From assembly GCA_002293525.1 (NCBI GenBank), contig DBDJ01000072.1, positions 166,537 through 230,536 of the forward strand: a stretch of DNA of 64,000 nucleotides. Reading direction: 5' to 3'. Shown here in pieces: positions 15,807 through 24,597 of this stretch. A program made the translations under genes and the position numbers. The notes below the pieces were generated by a model, which searched no databases, was not told the origin of the DNA, and saw only the letters and a program-made list of their open reading frames with translations. Position 1 is the first letter of the stretch, and every line of letters starts with the position of its first letter. The stretch is from Lachnospiraceae bacterium UBA935 (GTDB taxonomy: Bacteria > Bacillota > Clostridia > Lachnospirales > Lachnospiraceae).

Positions 15807-16367
15807 TCAGGCATTTTCAATTTTTCGCCTTGATTCCTCATTCATCGCCCGGCGCAGGTTTTCCAGATAGGCAGAAAAAGCGGTCTCTTCCGACCCATAC
15901 TTCAGGTTAAGTTGATATTCCAACGGAAGCCAGGTTGAAAGATCCGCTTCGTTGTGCTGCTCCACCGCTTCCAGCTTGTCCAAGGCTTTGTAAAGCTTAG
16001 CCTCCGGCGTGGCCATCCCGTTCATTTCGGCAAATAGCTCCGTCAGTTCGCTGCGGTAAGGCTCCGGCAGCGCCGCCAGCAGGTCTGCCACCGCCTGCAT
16101 TTCGCTTTCACGGTCCGCATCCTTCTTGTCGAACGAAGGGATGTCACCGGTAACCGCTTCGCCGATGTCGTGGAATAGGCACATCCGGATGACCTTGTCG
16201 ATGTCCGTCCCGGGGAATTCCTCCTTTACCAGACAGGCCATCAGCGCCAGCCGCCAGCTATGTTCCGCGACGCTTTCGTGGCGGCCGCTGCTGGTCCACG
16301 AATGCCTGGTGTTGCATTTCAGTTTTTCCGCGATCTTTAAGAAATCAAGCAGGTCCTTACTGTTCAT
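15807..16367 (-). CDS. HD-domain hydrolase, YfbR/HDDC2-like 5'-nucleotidase
   Basis: A 186-residue phosphohydrolase. The metal-binding pattern is H-(SVAEHSW)...H-D: R-H-E-S-V-A-E-H-S-W near residue 30 and CLFHDIGEAVTGDIPSF near residue 65, as in YfbR and HDDC2 deoxynucleoside 5'-monophosphatases. The start at 16367 (MNSKDLLDFL) is one base after the stop of the upstream HD gene, which indicates coupling. The longer frame upstream is out-of-frame coding sequence of that gene. Confidence 0.85.
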   Translation of the reverse strand: MNSKDLLDFLKIAEKLKCNTRHSWTSSGRHESVAEHSWRLALMACLVKEEFPGTDIDKVIRMCLFHDIGEAVTGDIPSFDKKDADRESEMQAVADLLAALPEPYRSELTELFAEMNGMATPEAKLYKALDKLEAVEQHNEADLSTWLPLEYQLNLKYGSEETAFSAYLENLRRAMNEESRRKIENA

Positions 16368-16368
16368 A

Positions 16369-16944
16369 TCATGATGTCCCGGCCTTTCCTTCAAAGTCGC
16401 GCATGGCCAGGATGGTTTTCTCAAACAGCTCGTCCAGCTCCCAGCCCAGCATCGCCGCGCCCTGGGCAATGATATCCCGGGAGCAGCCGGCAGCAAATTT
16501 CTTGTCCTTGAATTTCTTTTTGAGGCTTGCGACTTCCATGTCTGTCACGCTCCGTGACGGCCGCATCCTGGCGGCGGCGCCGATCAGCCCGGTCAGTTCG
16601 TCTGTAGCGAACAAGACCTTTTCCATCTGATGCTGCGGCTCAATGTCCGAGCAGATTCCGTAACCGTGAGAGCAGACGGAGCTTATCATGTCTTCGCCGA
16701 CACCGGCAGCCCGTAACAGCGCCGGTGCCTTCTGACAATGCTCCTCAGGATATTCCTCGAAATCGATGTCATGCAGAAGCCCGGTCAGCCCCCAATACTC
16801 TTCTTCCTCCCCGTAACCCAGTTCCCTGGCAAAATAACGCATCACGCCTTCGACCGTAAGGGCATGGTGTATATGGAAGTCTTCTTGATTATGTTCTTTC
16901 AACAGAGCCAGTGCTGCTTCTCGGGTTATTTTACTGTTTTTCAT
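16369..16944 (-). CDS. HDIG-type HD-domain hydrolase
   Basis: A 191-residue protein with an HD domain: HIHHALTVEGVMRYFA, then G-L-L-H-D-I-D-F near residue 55 and a His in CSHGYGICSD near residue 90. This pattern marks a metal-dependent phosphohydrolase of the HDIG class. The substrate is unknown. It is the first gene of a two-gene operon with another HD hydrolase, which suggests nucleotide turnover. The ATG is preceded by GGGATAAGG. Confidence 0.82.
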   Translation of the reverse strand: MKNSKITREAALALLKEHNQEDFHIHHALTVEGVMRYFARELGYGEEEEYWGLTGLLHDIDFEEYPEEHCQKAPALLRAAGVGEDMISSVCSHGYGICSDIEPQHQMEKVLFATDELTGLIGAAARMRPSRSVTDMEVASLKKKFKDKKFAAGCSRDIIAQGAAMLGWELDELFEKTILAMRDFEGKAGTS

Positions 16945-17210
16945 ATTAATACCTTATCCCTTTCTCAGATCGTATCCGATAGTGATCCTGTGATCAATTG
17001 TAAATACATTTAATTGTGAATTAAAAATTGATCAAATTATAAAAATTCAGTCACGCTATTGTACCAGTATACTACGATTCCACTTTTTTGAAAAGTTGCT
17101 TAATTTGTATAATTTCTATGGTTTTTGTCTATTTTATATAAAAATACTTCTGTTTTTATCTTGGTATCTTAGTGAATATCTATTATTAATGATTTATTTA
17201 TTGGTATTTA

Positions 17211-17239
17211 TTGATTAAAACTTTTATATAAGATATAAT
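17211..17239 (+). promoter_or_regulatory. SigmaA-type promoter for the first chemoreceptor
   Basis: TTGATT (17211-17216), 17-base spacer, TATAAT (17234-17239), about 50 bases before the start codon. The surrounding spacer (16945-17287) is very AT-rich and holds no gene. Confidence 0.75.
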
Positions 17240-17287
17240 TAGACATCGTAATCATTGCATTTATAAATAAAGGAGGCTTGGCGGAGT

Positions 17288-19015
17288 ATGAAAGCAATAC
17301 GTAACCTAAAACTAACAGTAAAATTATTAGGGTCATTTTTTATCCTGATCATCGCGATGATCGTGATTGGAGCAATGGGTGTCCTAAACATGAACACACT
17401 CAATGAAAACAGCAGCCGCATTTATAACAACAATTTTAAGTCCACTGTTGAAATCATGGAGATTCAAGTCAACATTACCCAGGCAAGATTATATACGCAG
17501 AGGCTTGTTCAGGAAAGTTATTCCGATATGATCCAGGAACATCTTGACCTCTTAACGGAAATAGCTGGCCGTACTAGTGATAATATGACAGCTTATGAAG
17601 ATCTTCTGATCGAAGGCAGCGACGATGTCAAACTGTTTGACGATCTGAAAACAATCATCACCCAGTACCGTACCGAGCGGGAAGCCGTCTTTTCCTTGGC
17701 GCAGGAAGGCAAATTTAGCGAAGCCGATGCACTGAATAACAGTACCATCATCCCCATCGTGGAAAAAGCCGAAGTGGCTATTCAGGCGCTTATTGATTTC
17801 AACCTGAATGATGCACAGGCCACTCTTGACACTGGTGAAGCTAGCTTTAAAAGCAGCACCATCGTTACCATTATCATTGTCGCTGTCATAGGTTTCTTGG
17901 CTATTGTCCTCGGTATCTTCATCTCATCGTTGATTACCAAGCCGCTGAATGCCGTACGCGAGGTCTCTCAGAAAATCGCCGACGGCGATCTGACCGCTAC
18001 GCTTCCGGAGCTTTATCTTGAACAAAAAGACGAAGTCGGGATGCTGGCTCACAATGTCGATGCCATGAAGCTTGGGCTGATCGACACCGTATCCGGCATC
18101 AAGAACTCTGCTCATGATCTGGGGGATGCCGTAAGTCATGCCAACGAGATTCTCGGCACCCTGAACGACCGCATTACCGATGCCTCGGCTGCTACTGAAG
18201 AATTAAGCGCCGGCATGGAAGAAACCGGAGCCTCCGCTCAGGAAATGAACGCCACCGCCGCCGAGATTGAGCGTGCCGTGGAAACCGTCGCTGAAAAAGC
18301 CGAAGACGGAGCCGGTAAGTCGGGAGAAATCCACAAGCGGGCTTCCGAACTTGGCAAGCATGTCAACGATTCCATCGAAAAATCCAATAATATCTTCGGC
18401 CAGATCAAAACATCTCTGGAAAAAGCCCTGGAAGACTCCAAGGCCGTAAATGAGATCAACGCCCTGGCTGATGCCATCCTGGGTATCACCAGCCAGACCA
18501 CATTGCTGGCGCTGAACGCCTCCATTGAGGCCGCCAGAGCCGGGGAAGCCGGTCGCGGCTTTGCCGTAGTAGCCAATGAAATCAGCGCTTTGGCGGACAA
18601 TTCCAAGAATACCGTTACCCAGATTCAGGCGATTACCAAGGTCGTCATGAGCGCCGTCGGTGACTTGGCCGACAGCTCCACCAACCTGTTAAACTTTGTC
18701 GCCAATGAAGTTATGAGCGATTATAAGGATATGCTGGATGCGGCCAATTCTTACGATACCGATGCCATCTACATGAGCGACATGACCAGTGACTTAAGCG
18801 CAACCTCCGAAGAACTTCTGGCCTCACTGCAGGTATTGATGCGAGCCATCAACGAAGTGGCTGCCGCCGCCCAGGAAGGAGCGAAGACCACGACGGTTGT
18901 TGCGGAACAGACCACCGATATTTCCGTCGGCGCTTCCGGTGTAGTAGAAAATGTCAAAGATGCCGGCAACACTGCGAACCAGTTAGTAAACATGGTTAAT
19001 AAATTTAAATTGTAA
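17288..19015 (+). CDS. Methyl-accepting chemotaxis protein (4HB sensor type)
   Basis: A 575-residue chemoreceptor. TM1 is at residues 12-34, a periplasmic four-helix-bundle sensor at 35-187, TM2 at 190-213, HAMP at 214-265, then the cytoplasmic signalling domain. The hairpin tip (ITSQTTLLALNASIEAARAG, then E-A-G-R-G-F-A-V-V-A-N-E) is the site that binds CheA and CheW. It senses a small ligand and controls the flagellar motor or another Che pathway; no che genes are in the window. A strong AAAGGAGG precedes the ATG. It is a close paralogue of the next gene. Confidence 0.95.
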   Translation: MKAIRNLKLTVKLLGSFFILIIAMIVIGAMGVLNMNTLNENSSRIYNNNFKSTVEIMEIQVNITQARLYTQRLVQESYSDMIQEHLDLLTEIAGRTSDNMTAYEDLLIEGSDDVKLFDDLKTIITQYRTEREAVFSLAQEGKFSEADALNNSTIIPIVEKAEVAIQALIDFNLNDAQATLDTGEASFKSSTIVTIIIVAVIGFLAIVLGIFISSLITKPLNAVREVSQKIADGDLTATLPELYLEQKDEVGMLAHNVDAMKLGLIDTVSGIKNSAHDLGDAVSHANEILGTLNDRITDASAATEELSAGMEETGASAQEMNATAAEIERAVETVAEKAEDGAGKSGEIHKRASELGKHVNDSIEKSNNIFGQIKTSLEKALEDSKAVNEINALADAILGITSQTTLLALNASIEAARAGEAGRGFAVVANEISALADNSKNTVTQIQAITKVVMSAVGDLADSSTNLLNFVANEVMSDYKDMLDAANSYDTDAIYMSDMTSDLSATSEELLASLQVLMRAINEVAAAAQEGAKTTTVVAEQTTDISVGASGVVENVKDAGNTANQLVNMVNKFKL

Positions 19016-19057
19016 GAACCTATATCTGGATAAATATACAAATTAACCTAATAACCC

Positions 19058-19100
19058 AAGAACAGGCTCTTCTGAGGAACAGGAGAACCTGTTCTTTTTT
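19058..19100 (+). terminator. Rho-independent terminator after the first chemoreceptor
   Basis: AAGAACAGG (19058-19066) pairs with CCTGTTCTT (19088-19096), followed by a T run. It separates the two chemoreceptor transcripts. Confidence 0.85.
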
Positions 19101-19150
19101 AGTTGGTTTAACTTTTTTTTTAGAAAACTAGTTTTTATTATCATAATTTG

Positions 19151-19179
19151 TTGACTAATTAACTGTTAAAGCATACAAT
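19151..19179 (+). promoter_or_regulatory. SigmaA-type promoter for the second chemoreceptor
   Basis: TTGACT (19151-19156), 17-base spacer, TACAAT (19174-19179). It lies between the terminator of the first receptor and the AGGAGG of the second. Confidence 0.78.
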
Positions 19180-19223
19180 AGGGAGAAATAGACATTGTCA
19201 ACAACTTACATAGGAGGTAGTGT

Positions 19224-20951
19224 ATGAGATTTATCTACAATGCAAAGCTAACTGTTAAATTTCTTGGTTCCTTTTCCATCCTGATTGTTGCCATGATTGC
19301 GATCGGCATTCTGGGAATCGTAAATATGGGGCAGATCAGTGACGCTAATTCCAGTATCTATGCGAAAAACTTTACAGCCACATCTTATATTGAAGATATT
19401 AAAAGTAATATTAACGAAGTCCGGATGTATACCCAAATGATGATTAATGCAGATCAGGCCGATAACCTGGAATCCAACATCATCTCTCTGAACGCGACTG
19501 CCGATAAGACTACCGAGGACATGGAACTCTACAGTAAGCTGCTTGAAGAAGACGGAGACGATGCCGAGATGTTCCATGCTCTGGAAACCTCGCTTGCCGA
19601 TTACCGCCAGGCCCGGGAAGATATCATTACCATGACAAGAAACGGCCAGTTTCATGAAGCTTATGAATACAATTCAACCGTCGTCATCCCGCTGGTTCAG
19701 GCCGCCCAGTCAGATATCGAAGATCTGGTCGAGTACAATAAGAGCGCTGCTGAAAAAAGCGTTGCCACGGCACTGAGTAATTATCAGAGCAGCACGACGG
19801 TGACGGTTATCATCATCGTAATCATGACATTGGTGGCGATTGTGATCGGCGTCTTCATGTCTACTATTATCTCCAGGGCTTTGAATGCTTTGCGGGAAGT
19901 CTCCTCGAAAATCGCCGACGGTGACCTGACTGTCGTTCTGCCGGATCGTTATCGGGCCCAAAAAGATGAAGTCGGTATCCTCGCCAACAATATCCAGGCC
20001 ATGCAGGACGGGCTGATCAGCACCGTGTCCGGCATCAAGGATTCGGCGGGCAACCTTGGCGAAGCGGTAAATTCTGCTACGGAAATCCTTGATACGTTGA
20101 ATGACCGGATTACCGATGCTTCCGCCGCTACGGAAGAACTGAGCGCAGGCATGGAAGAAACCGGGGCTTCCGCTCAGGAAATGAACGCTACCGCTGCCGA
20201 GATTGAACGTGCCGTGGAAACTGTCGCTGAAAAAGCTGAAGATGGCGCCGGCAAGTCCGGGGAGATTCATAAACGGGCTTCGGAACTGGGTAAGCATGTC
20301 AACGGGTCGATTGAGAAATCTAATCAGATCTTCGGGCAGATCAAGACGGCGCTGGAAAAAGCCTTGGAAGACTCTAAAGCTGTAAATGAGATCAATGCGT
20401 TGGCCGATGCTATTTTAGGGATTACCAGCCAGACGACGTTGCTGGCCCTGAATGCTTCCATCGAGGCGGCAAGAGCGGGCGAAGCTGGCCGCGGGTTTGC
20501 TGTAGTTGCCAATGAAATCAGTGCCTTGGCGGACAATTCCAAGAATACTGTCACACAGATTCAGGCGATTACGAAGGTGGTTATGAGTGCTGTCGGGGAT
20601 TTGGCGGACAGTTCGACGAATTTGCTGAATTTCGTGGCTAATGAAGTTATGAATGATTATAAGGATATGCTGGAAGCAGCGGATTCTTATAGTACGGATG
20701 CGGTATATATGAGTGATATGACCAGTGATTTGAGTGCAACGTCGGAAGAGCTTCTGGCATCGCTGCAGATCCTGATGCGGGCGATCAATGAGGTGTCAGC
20801 AGCGGCCCAGGAAGGAGCCAAGACTACGTCGGTGGTGGCGGAGCAGACTACGGATATTTCTGTTGGGGCTTCGGGGGTTGTGGAGAATATTAAGGAAGCC
20901 AGGAGTACGGCGAATCAGTTGGTGGGGCTTGTGGATAAGTTTAGGCTGTAA
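19224..20951 (+). CDS. Methyl-accepting chemotaxis protein, paralogue of the previous gene
   Basis: Also 575 residues, with the same TM1 / four-helix sensor / TM2 / HAMP / signalling order. From the end of HAMP onward the two proteins are nearly identical, while the periplasmic sensor halves (residues 35-187) differ strongly. This suggests a tandem duplication followed by divergence of ligand specificity. The codon choice differs even where the protein is the same: the last third of this gene uses many GGG, TTG and AGG codons not used by its twin. It has its own promoter and an AGGAGG ribosome-binding site. Confidence 0.95.
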   Translation: MRFIYNAKLTVKFLGSFSILIVAMIAIGILGIVNMGQISDANSSIYAKNFTATSYIEDIKSNINEVRMYTQMMINADQADNLESNIISLNATADKTTEDMELYSKLLEEDGDDAEMFHALETSLADYRQAREDIITMTRNGQFHEAYEYNSTVVIPLVQAAQSDIEDLVEYNKSAAEKSVATALSNYQSSTTVTVIIIVIMTLVAIVIGVFMSTIISRALNALREVSSKIADGDLTVVLPDRYRAQKDEVGILANNIQAMQDGLISTVSGIKDSAGNLGEAVNSATEILDTLNDRITDASAATEELSAGMEETGASAQEMNATAAEIERAVETVAEKAEDGAGKSGEIHKRASELGKHVNGSIEKSNQIFGQIKTALEKALEDSKAVNEINALADAILGITSQTTLLALNASIEAARAGEAGRGFAVVANEISALADNSKNTVTQIQAITKVVMSAVGDLADSSTNLLNFVANEVMNDYKDMLEAADSYSTDAVYMSDMTSDLSATSEELLASLQILMRAINEVSAAAQEGAKTTSVVAEQTTDISVGASGVVENIKEARSTANQLVGLVDKFRL

Positions 20952-20983
20952 TCCAGGTGCTGGGGCAGCGTTTGCTATGGGAT

Positions 20984-21039
20984 TGTGCTGCGGTCATTGT
21001 GCTGTGGTTATTGTGCTGTGGTTATTGTGCTGCGGTCAT
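20984..21039. repeat. Four 14-bp tandem repeats
   Basis: The unit TGTGCTG(C/T)GGT(C/T)AT is present four times without gaps, directly before the long inverted repeat. It is non-coding. Confidence 0.9.
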
Positions 21040-21149
21040 CGTCATATTGCCTAAGCATCATCTGCTCCGGCTCCACCGTCCGAAAATAAGTGCAACTAAG
21101 TTTCTACCGCAAGTCGCCGGAGCAGATGATGCTTAGGCAATATGACGAT
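21038..21149. repeat. Long perfect inverted repeat, 34-bp arms
   Basis: The left arm 21038-21071 is exactly complementary to the right arm 21116-21149, with a 44-base loop. The arms contain TTGCCTAAGCATCATCTGCT. The right arm and its flank (read in reverse, ATACCGAATCGTCA) match the repeat at 3791-3825. It may be a mobile-element scar or a strong bidirectional terminator for the chemoreceptor gene. Confidence 0.9.
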
Positions 21150-21428
21150 TCGGTATTCCAACTGAGAGTTTTGTGTTGTCTCCAACCTCATACACAAGGA
21201 GACATTGCTCATGGACATTATACTTGATACCAGGCATCATTCAATATATTTAACAAATGAATTGTTGGTTAACAGTTCAGGCCACCGCGAGGTGTTTTGC
21301 GCTGTTCAAAAAGTATGGAATACTTTTACGCAAAATCCCGAGAATTGCAAGCGCCAAATCGCATGTTTTTAGCGATTTGGCGAAATGATAATGGCCAATA
21401 GCTTGGATGGTCTATAATCGAGCTATTT
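21150..21428. other. Gene-free spacer with a CACCGCGAGGTG repeat
   Basis: No credible gene. A short open frame from 21210 has no recognisable family and runs through a dispersed repeat. ACAGTTCAGGCCACCGCGAG begins at 21272, and the 27-base repeat to 21298 recurs at 24753-24779 with two mismatches. Confidence 0.6.
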
Positions 21429-21632
21429 TTAATATAAGTACCCTCGGAAAAAGAACTCTTCGGCCAATCCAACGCCCAACAGCGTGTAGAAGAACGGGAA
21501 AACAAACTGCCATGCTTGCAAATAACGCGTGCCGGAAACCATATCTTTTAGCCCCAATAGAATAGGTATGATTGTCAGCACAAGGCACATGACTGCCGCA
21601 ATCGCAATCTGCATAGACAGCTTAGTTTTCAA
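21429..21632 (-). pseudogene. Fragment of a CPBP-family intramembrane protease
   Basis: About 67 residues with two hydrophobic segments followed by A-E-E-F-F-F-R-G, the EExxxR motif of CPBP (Abi/Rce1-like) membrane proteases. Intact members have 200-300 residues and further motifs with catalytic His; here the frame stops three residues after the first motif. The only start is a TTG without a good ribosome-binding site, so the N-terminus also looks cut. It is probably a decayed gene. Confidence 0.65.
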
Positions 21633-21693
21633 GGTTTATTAGGTCTGTTTTTTGACCCGTTTTTTCATAGCTTACTTGACACTACCGTGGAGG

Positions 21694-22404
21694 TCATTTT
21701 TTGTGTGCCTTTGTAAGCACACTCTCAAGCTCCTGCCTTCCCTGTTCGTATCCCTGAAACACGATCCCTCGGATGCCTTGGTTGGCAGCTGCCTTTATGT
21801 TGGCTTCCTGATCGTCCAGGAAGATGCATTCCGCTGGATCACAGTCGGTCTGCTCTAAAAAGCGCTGGTAAATTGCCTCATCTGGTTTCTGGATATGAAC
21901 CTGGCAGGAAAATACGGCATCGTCGACCAGATCAATGAAGGAAAGGGCTTCTTTACAGTCATGCAGTACCTGTTCGGATATATTGGAGATGATATAGACT
22001 GAAAATCCTCTGTTCTTCAGTTCGCTGATCCAGGAGCAGGCATAATCATACTTCGTCAATATGCCGCCGATATCGGCAAATACCGTCCCGATCTCAGTTT
22101 CTATAGACGGGTCATAGGCTTGAAATTTGCGGACGATTTCTTGGGGGGGTAGCACTCCCTGGTCTACCTCATACCACAGGGGACCCTGTACGGTCGCTGT
22201 TGCAAGCTTCTTAAGTATTTCTTCGTCAAAGCCGAAGCTCCGGTAGAATGCCTGCCATGTAAAACCGGCTAATACGTTGCCTATATCAAATATGATGTTT
22301 TTTATTTTGTTTTTTGTTGTGTTTTTTGTTGTGTCTTTTGTTGTGTCTTTTGTTGTGTCTTTTGTTGTGTCTTTTGTTGTGTCTTTTGTTTTGTTTTTTG
22401 TCAT
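21694..22404 (-). CDS. HAD-superfamily hydrolase with a repetitive N-terminal extension
   Basis: A 236-residue HAD phosphatase of the HAD-IA type. The core shows motif I (I-I-F-D-I-G-N-V), motif II (VYIISNIS), a Lys near K-P-D-E-A-I and motif IV (CIFLDDQEANIKAA). The first 30 residues are a low-complexity tail of TKDT/KNTT units encoded by a 12-bp tandem repeat (22309-22395). The start at 22404 follows AAAGGAA; the frame upstream overlaps the kinase gene. The motif-I nucleophile pair reads D-I-G rather than DxD, as in several YihX-like members. It starts 4 bases after the kinase gene and so belongs to that operon. Confidence 0.85.
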   Translation of the reverse strand: MTKNKTKDTTKDTTKDTTKDTTKDTTKNTTKNKIKNIIFDIGNVLAGFTWQAFYRSFGFDEEILKKLATATVQGPLWYEVDQGVLPPQEIVRKFQAYDPSIETEIGTVFADIGGILTKYDYACSWISELKNRGFSVYIISNISEQVLHDCKEALSFIDLVDDAVFSCQVHIQKPDEAIYQRFLEQTDCDPAECIFLDDQEANIKAAANQGIRGIVFQGYEQGRQELESVLTKAHKK

Positions 22405-22408
22405 GTTC

Positions 22409-23782
22409 TTATTTCCTTTCTTTATTGTCATGGCTCTTTGGTGTACATATGGCTGAGCTATGAAAAACGGCATCTTTGCCTTCAAATTCTGCTGTGCCGT
22501 GATATTTTTCGCAGATGTTGCGGATCGACTGCAGGCCGATTCCGCCATGGGGGCCCTTGGAAGACGGAATTGGGGTGTTTCTGACTGGCTCTTGGTTGGG
22601 TTTTGGGGTTGGTTTTGGGGTTGGTTCTTCGCTGTTGTAAGAATTTTTCATGACAATTACCAGTGACGGCTCCGGGTACTGTACTGTTAGTGAGATGAAG
22701 CGGTTTCCGGGGGGGCAGCGAAGGCAGCCTTCAACGGCGTTTTCCAGTAAGTTTCCGAACAGCACCACCAGGTCGGAATCTTCTATCGGTAATTGTGACG
22801 GCACTGCTACGTTGGCCTTAAGCTGGATATTATGTTCGTTTGCCAGTTTGTCGTAATAGACAATGACTGCGTTTAGGGCATAATGGGGACAGTAAACCAC
22901 GGTTGCAGCCGGCGACAGTTTCCTGACATAGTCTTTCAGGTAGTCTTTGAGGCTGTCATAGCTGCCGTCATTGAGGTAGGTGCTGATCAGGGCAAGGCTT
23001 TGCCGGAGATCATGGTTGGCACGGCGGGCGTCTTCGATCCGTTGTTGCATGTTGTCATACTGCAGGGACTGTAAGGAGAGATGGTAGTTGGCGGTTTTCA
23101 GCAGCAGATAGTCTTGGCTGACTTCCAGCAGGCGGACGATGACATAGGTGACGAAAAAGGCGCCGACATTATAAAAAGCGGCGAAGAGGACATTTTGCAG
23201 CCGTTCGGTATAGGACAGGATGCCGCCGCCGGAGTATAAATTATAATAGTAGGAAAGGCAGAAGGTGGCTGGAATCAGCCATAGATATCTCCATATCTTC
23301 GGCTGTTCCGTGAAATCAATCAGGGGCCGGAATTTTTTGTGGTACACGTGGGCGACCACTGGATAAGTCGGGAGCATGACCAGCAGGTTCATCAGGGTAT
23401 GGGTAAAAGAATAGGGAACCGCCGTGTGGTTTCCCAGTTGATGAAAAGCCAGATGGCTGCCTATTATCATGATAAAGCTATTGTAATTTAGAATAGTGAT
23501 TAATACAAATAGCATTTGGATGACCCGGCCACGGATACAGATGCCGTAGAAAAGAAAATAGATAAGAACCCAGAGCACCGTCATAACCGTGCTGAGACCG
23601 GGATAGTGCCAGGTCAGGATCCGGCAAAGAACCAGAAGGCCATACAGTAAGAGCGACACGGAAAAGGTCTTGGGCGGTGACAGGCGCAGATGATGGCAGA
23701 AGGGAATGTATGCAAGAAAAAGATTGGGGAAAATATCCACCGCTTCGTAGAATAGAATATCAATGATCTGACAATAATCCAT
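22409..23782 (-). CDS. AgrC/GHKL-type sensor histidine kinase
   Basis: A 457-residue kinase with about six membrane segments (residues 5-215), a coiled linker, the H-box A-N-H-D-L-R-Q-S-L (about residue 252), and a GHKL ATPase domain with N-box F-G-N-L-L-E-N-A-V-E and G-box H-G-G-I-G-L-Q-S-I. All catalytic motifs are present, unlike the AgrC-like protein at 1027. An unusual Pro-rich insert (EEPTPKPTPKPNQEPVRN) sits in the ATP-lid region between these boxes, encoded by short tandem repeats. It overlaps the regulator gene by 3 bases (TAATG). The ligand is unknown, and no peptide gene was found next to it. Confidence 0.9.
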   Translation of the reverse strand: MDYCQIIDILFYEAVDIFPNLFLAYIPFCHHLRLSPPKTFSVSLLLYGLLVLCRILTWHYPGLSTVMTVLWVLIYFLFYGICIRGRVIQMLFVLITILNYNSFIMIIGSHLAFHQLGNHTAVPYSFTHTLMNLLVMLPTYPVVAHVYHKKFRPLIDFTEQPKIWRYLWLIPATFCLSYYYNLYSGGGILSYTERLQNVLFAAFYNVGAFFVTYVIVRLLEVSQDYLLLKTANYHLSLQSLQYDNMQQRIEDARRANHDLRQSLALISTYLNDGSYDSLKDYLKDYVRKLSPAATVVYCPHYALNAVIVYYDKLANEHNIQLKANVAVPSQLPIEDSDLVVLFGNLLENAVEGCLRCPPGNRFISLTVQYPEPSLVIVMKNSYNSEEPTPKPTPKPNQEPVRNTPIPSSKGPHGGIGLQSIRNICEKYHGTAEFEGKDAVFHSSAICTPKSHDNKERK

Positions 23783-24597
23783 TAAAGCTGCCCCCTTGCC
23801 TTTTCAAATAGGAATTCCCGGTGCAGACGCAGTAATTTGTGATATTCCCGTTTACGGAAAGGAACCCGGTCTCCGTTTGACATATGCAGGACGAGCTGGT
23901 CGATCTTTTTGACCTGCGCCAGGTTGACGATACAGCCGCGGTAGCATAGATAGAATTCCCGAGAAGCATTCAGCTGGTCGGACAACGCGGCAAACGGCAT
24001 ACGAAAACGGAGCATTCCCATGCTTTGGGTATGAACCTGCGAGTAATGTTTACTGATGTCGCAATATATGATATCCCGGAGAAAGATTTTGATGCTTTCG
24101 TGGCCGTTCTCCAGTAAGATATAATCTCTGGCACGTATCTGTCCCAGATCTATGATATCAAGGATATCCGTAAAATCCTGATAGGTAATGGGTTTCAGCA
24201 GGTAGCCGGCGGCTTTGATTTTATAACCTTCGACGGCAAAGTCACTGGAATAGGTGGTGAAAATAATGACGGTATGTTCATCTTGGGAACGGATCCTCTG
24301 AGCCACCTCCATGCCGGAAATCTCCCTCATGTAACAGTCCAGAAAAACCAGGTCGTATCTTTTGTCCGGTAAAGGCTTCGGCGAGTTCCCGGAAGGATAT
24401 TTCTGTGATGGTTCCGGAGAACGGTACAGCGATAATTCCGGCGATGGTTCCGGAGAATCGTTCAGAAAGGCTTCGCCGCTTTCAAACACTTCCAGATGAA
24501 TCTCCCCTGAAAAACGGTCCTGTCCAAAATAAGTATGTAAATGGGAACATAATAGTTCCCGGTCTGCTGCTACATCTTCGACTACAGCAATCTTCAT
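23782..24597 (-). CDS. LytTR response regulator with a Pro-rich insert in the receiver
   Basis: A 271-residue regulator. The receiver domain (MKIAVVEDVAADRE, phospho-Asp in LVFLDCYM, Lys in LLKP) is interrupted at about residues 45-78 by a PEPS/SPEPS-rich segment that ordinary receivers lack. A LytTR domain follows (IIYCDISKHYS, FYLCYRGCIVNL). It is the first gene of an operon with the GHKL kinase and the HAD hydrolase. The start at 24597 (GGGGATGAG just upstream) is preferred over the longer frame. Target genes are not shown, but the divergent peptide/radical-SAM locus is the nearest candidate. Confidence 0.88.
   Translation of the reverse strand: MKIAVVEDVAADRELLCSHLHTYFGQDRFSGEIHLEVFESGEAFLNDSPEPSPELSLYRSPEPSQKYPSGNSPKPLPDKRYDLVFLDCYMREISGMEVAQRIRSQDEHTVIIFTTYSSDFAVEGYKIKAAGYLLKPITYQDFTDILDIIDLGQIRARDYILLENGHESIKIFLRDIIYCDISKHYSQVHTQSMGMLRFRMPFAALSDQLNASREFYLCYRGCIVNLAQVKKIDQLVLHMSNGDRVPFRKREYHKLLRLHREFLFEKARGQL

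Noticed and set aside
21210..21371. 54-codon frame in the spacer after the second chemoreceptor
   Set aside because: It runs through a dispersed repeat, and the protein resembles nothing recognisable.
22409..24597. Second agr system at 22-24 kb
   Set aside because: The kinase and regulator are AgrC/AgrA-like, but neither an AgrD-like peptide nor an AgrB gene is seen nearby.
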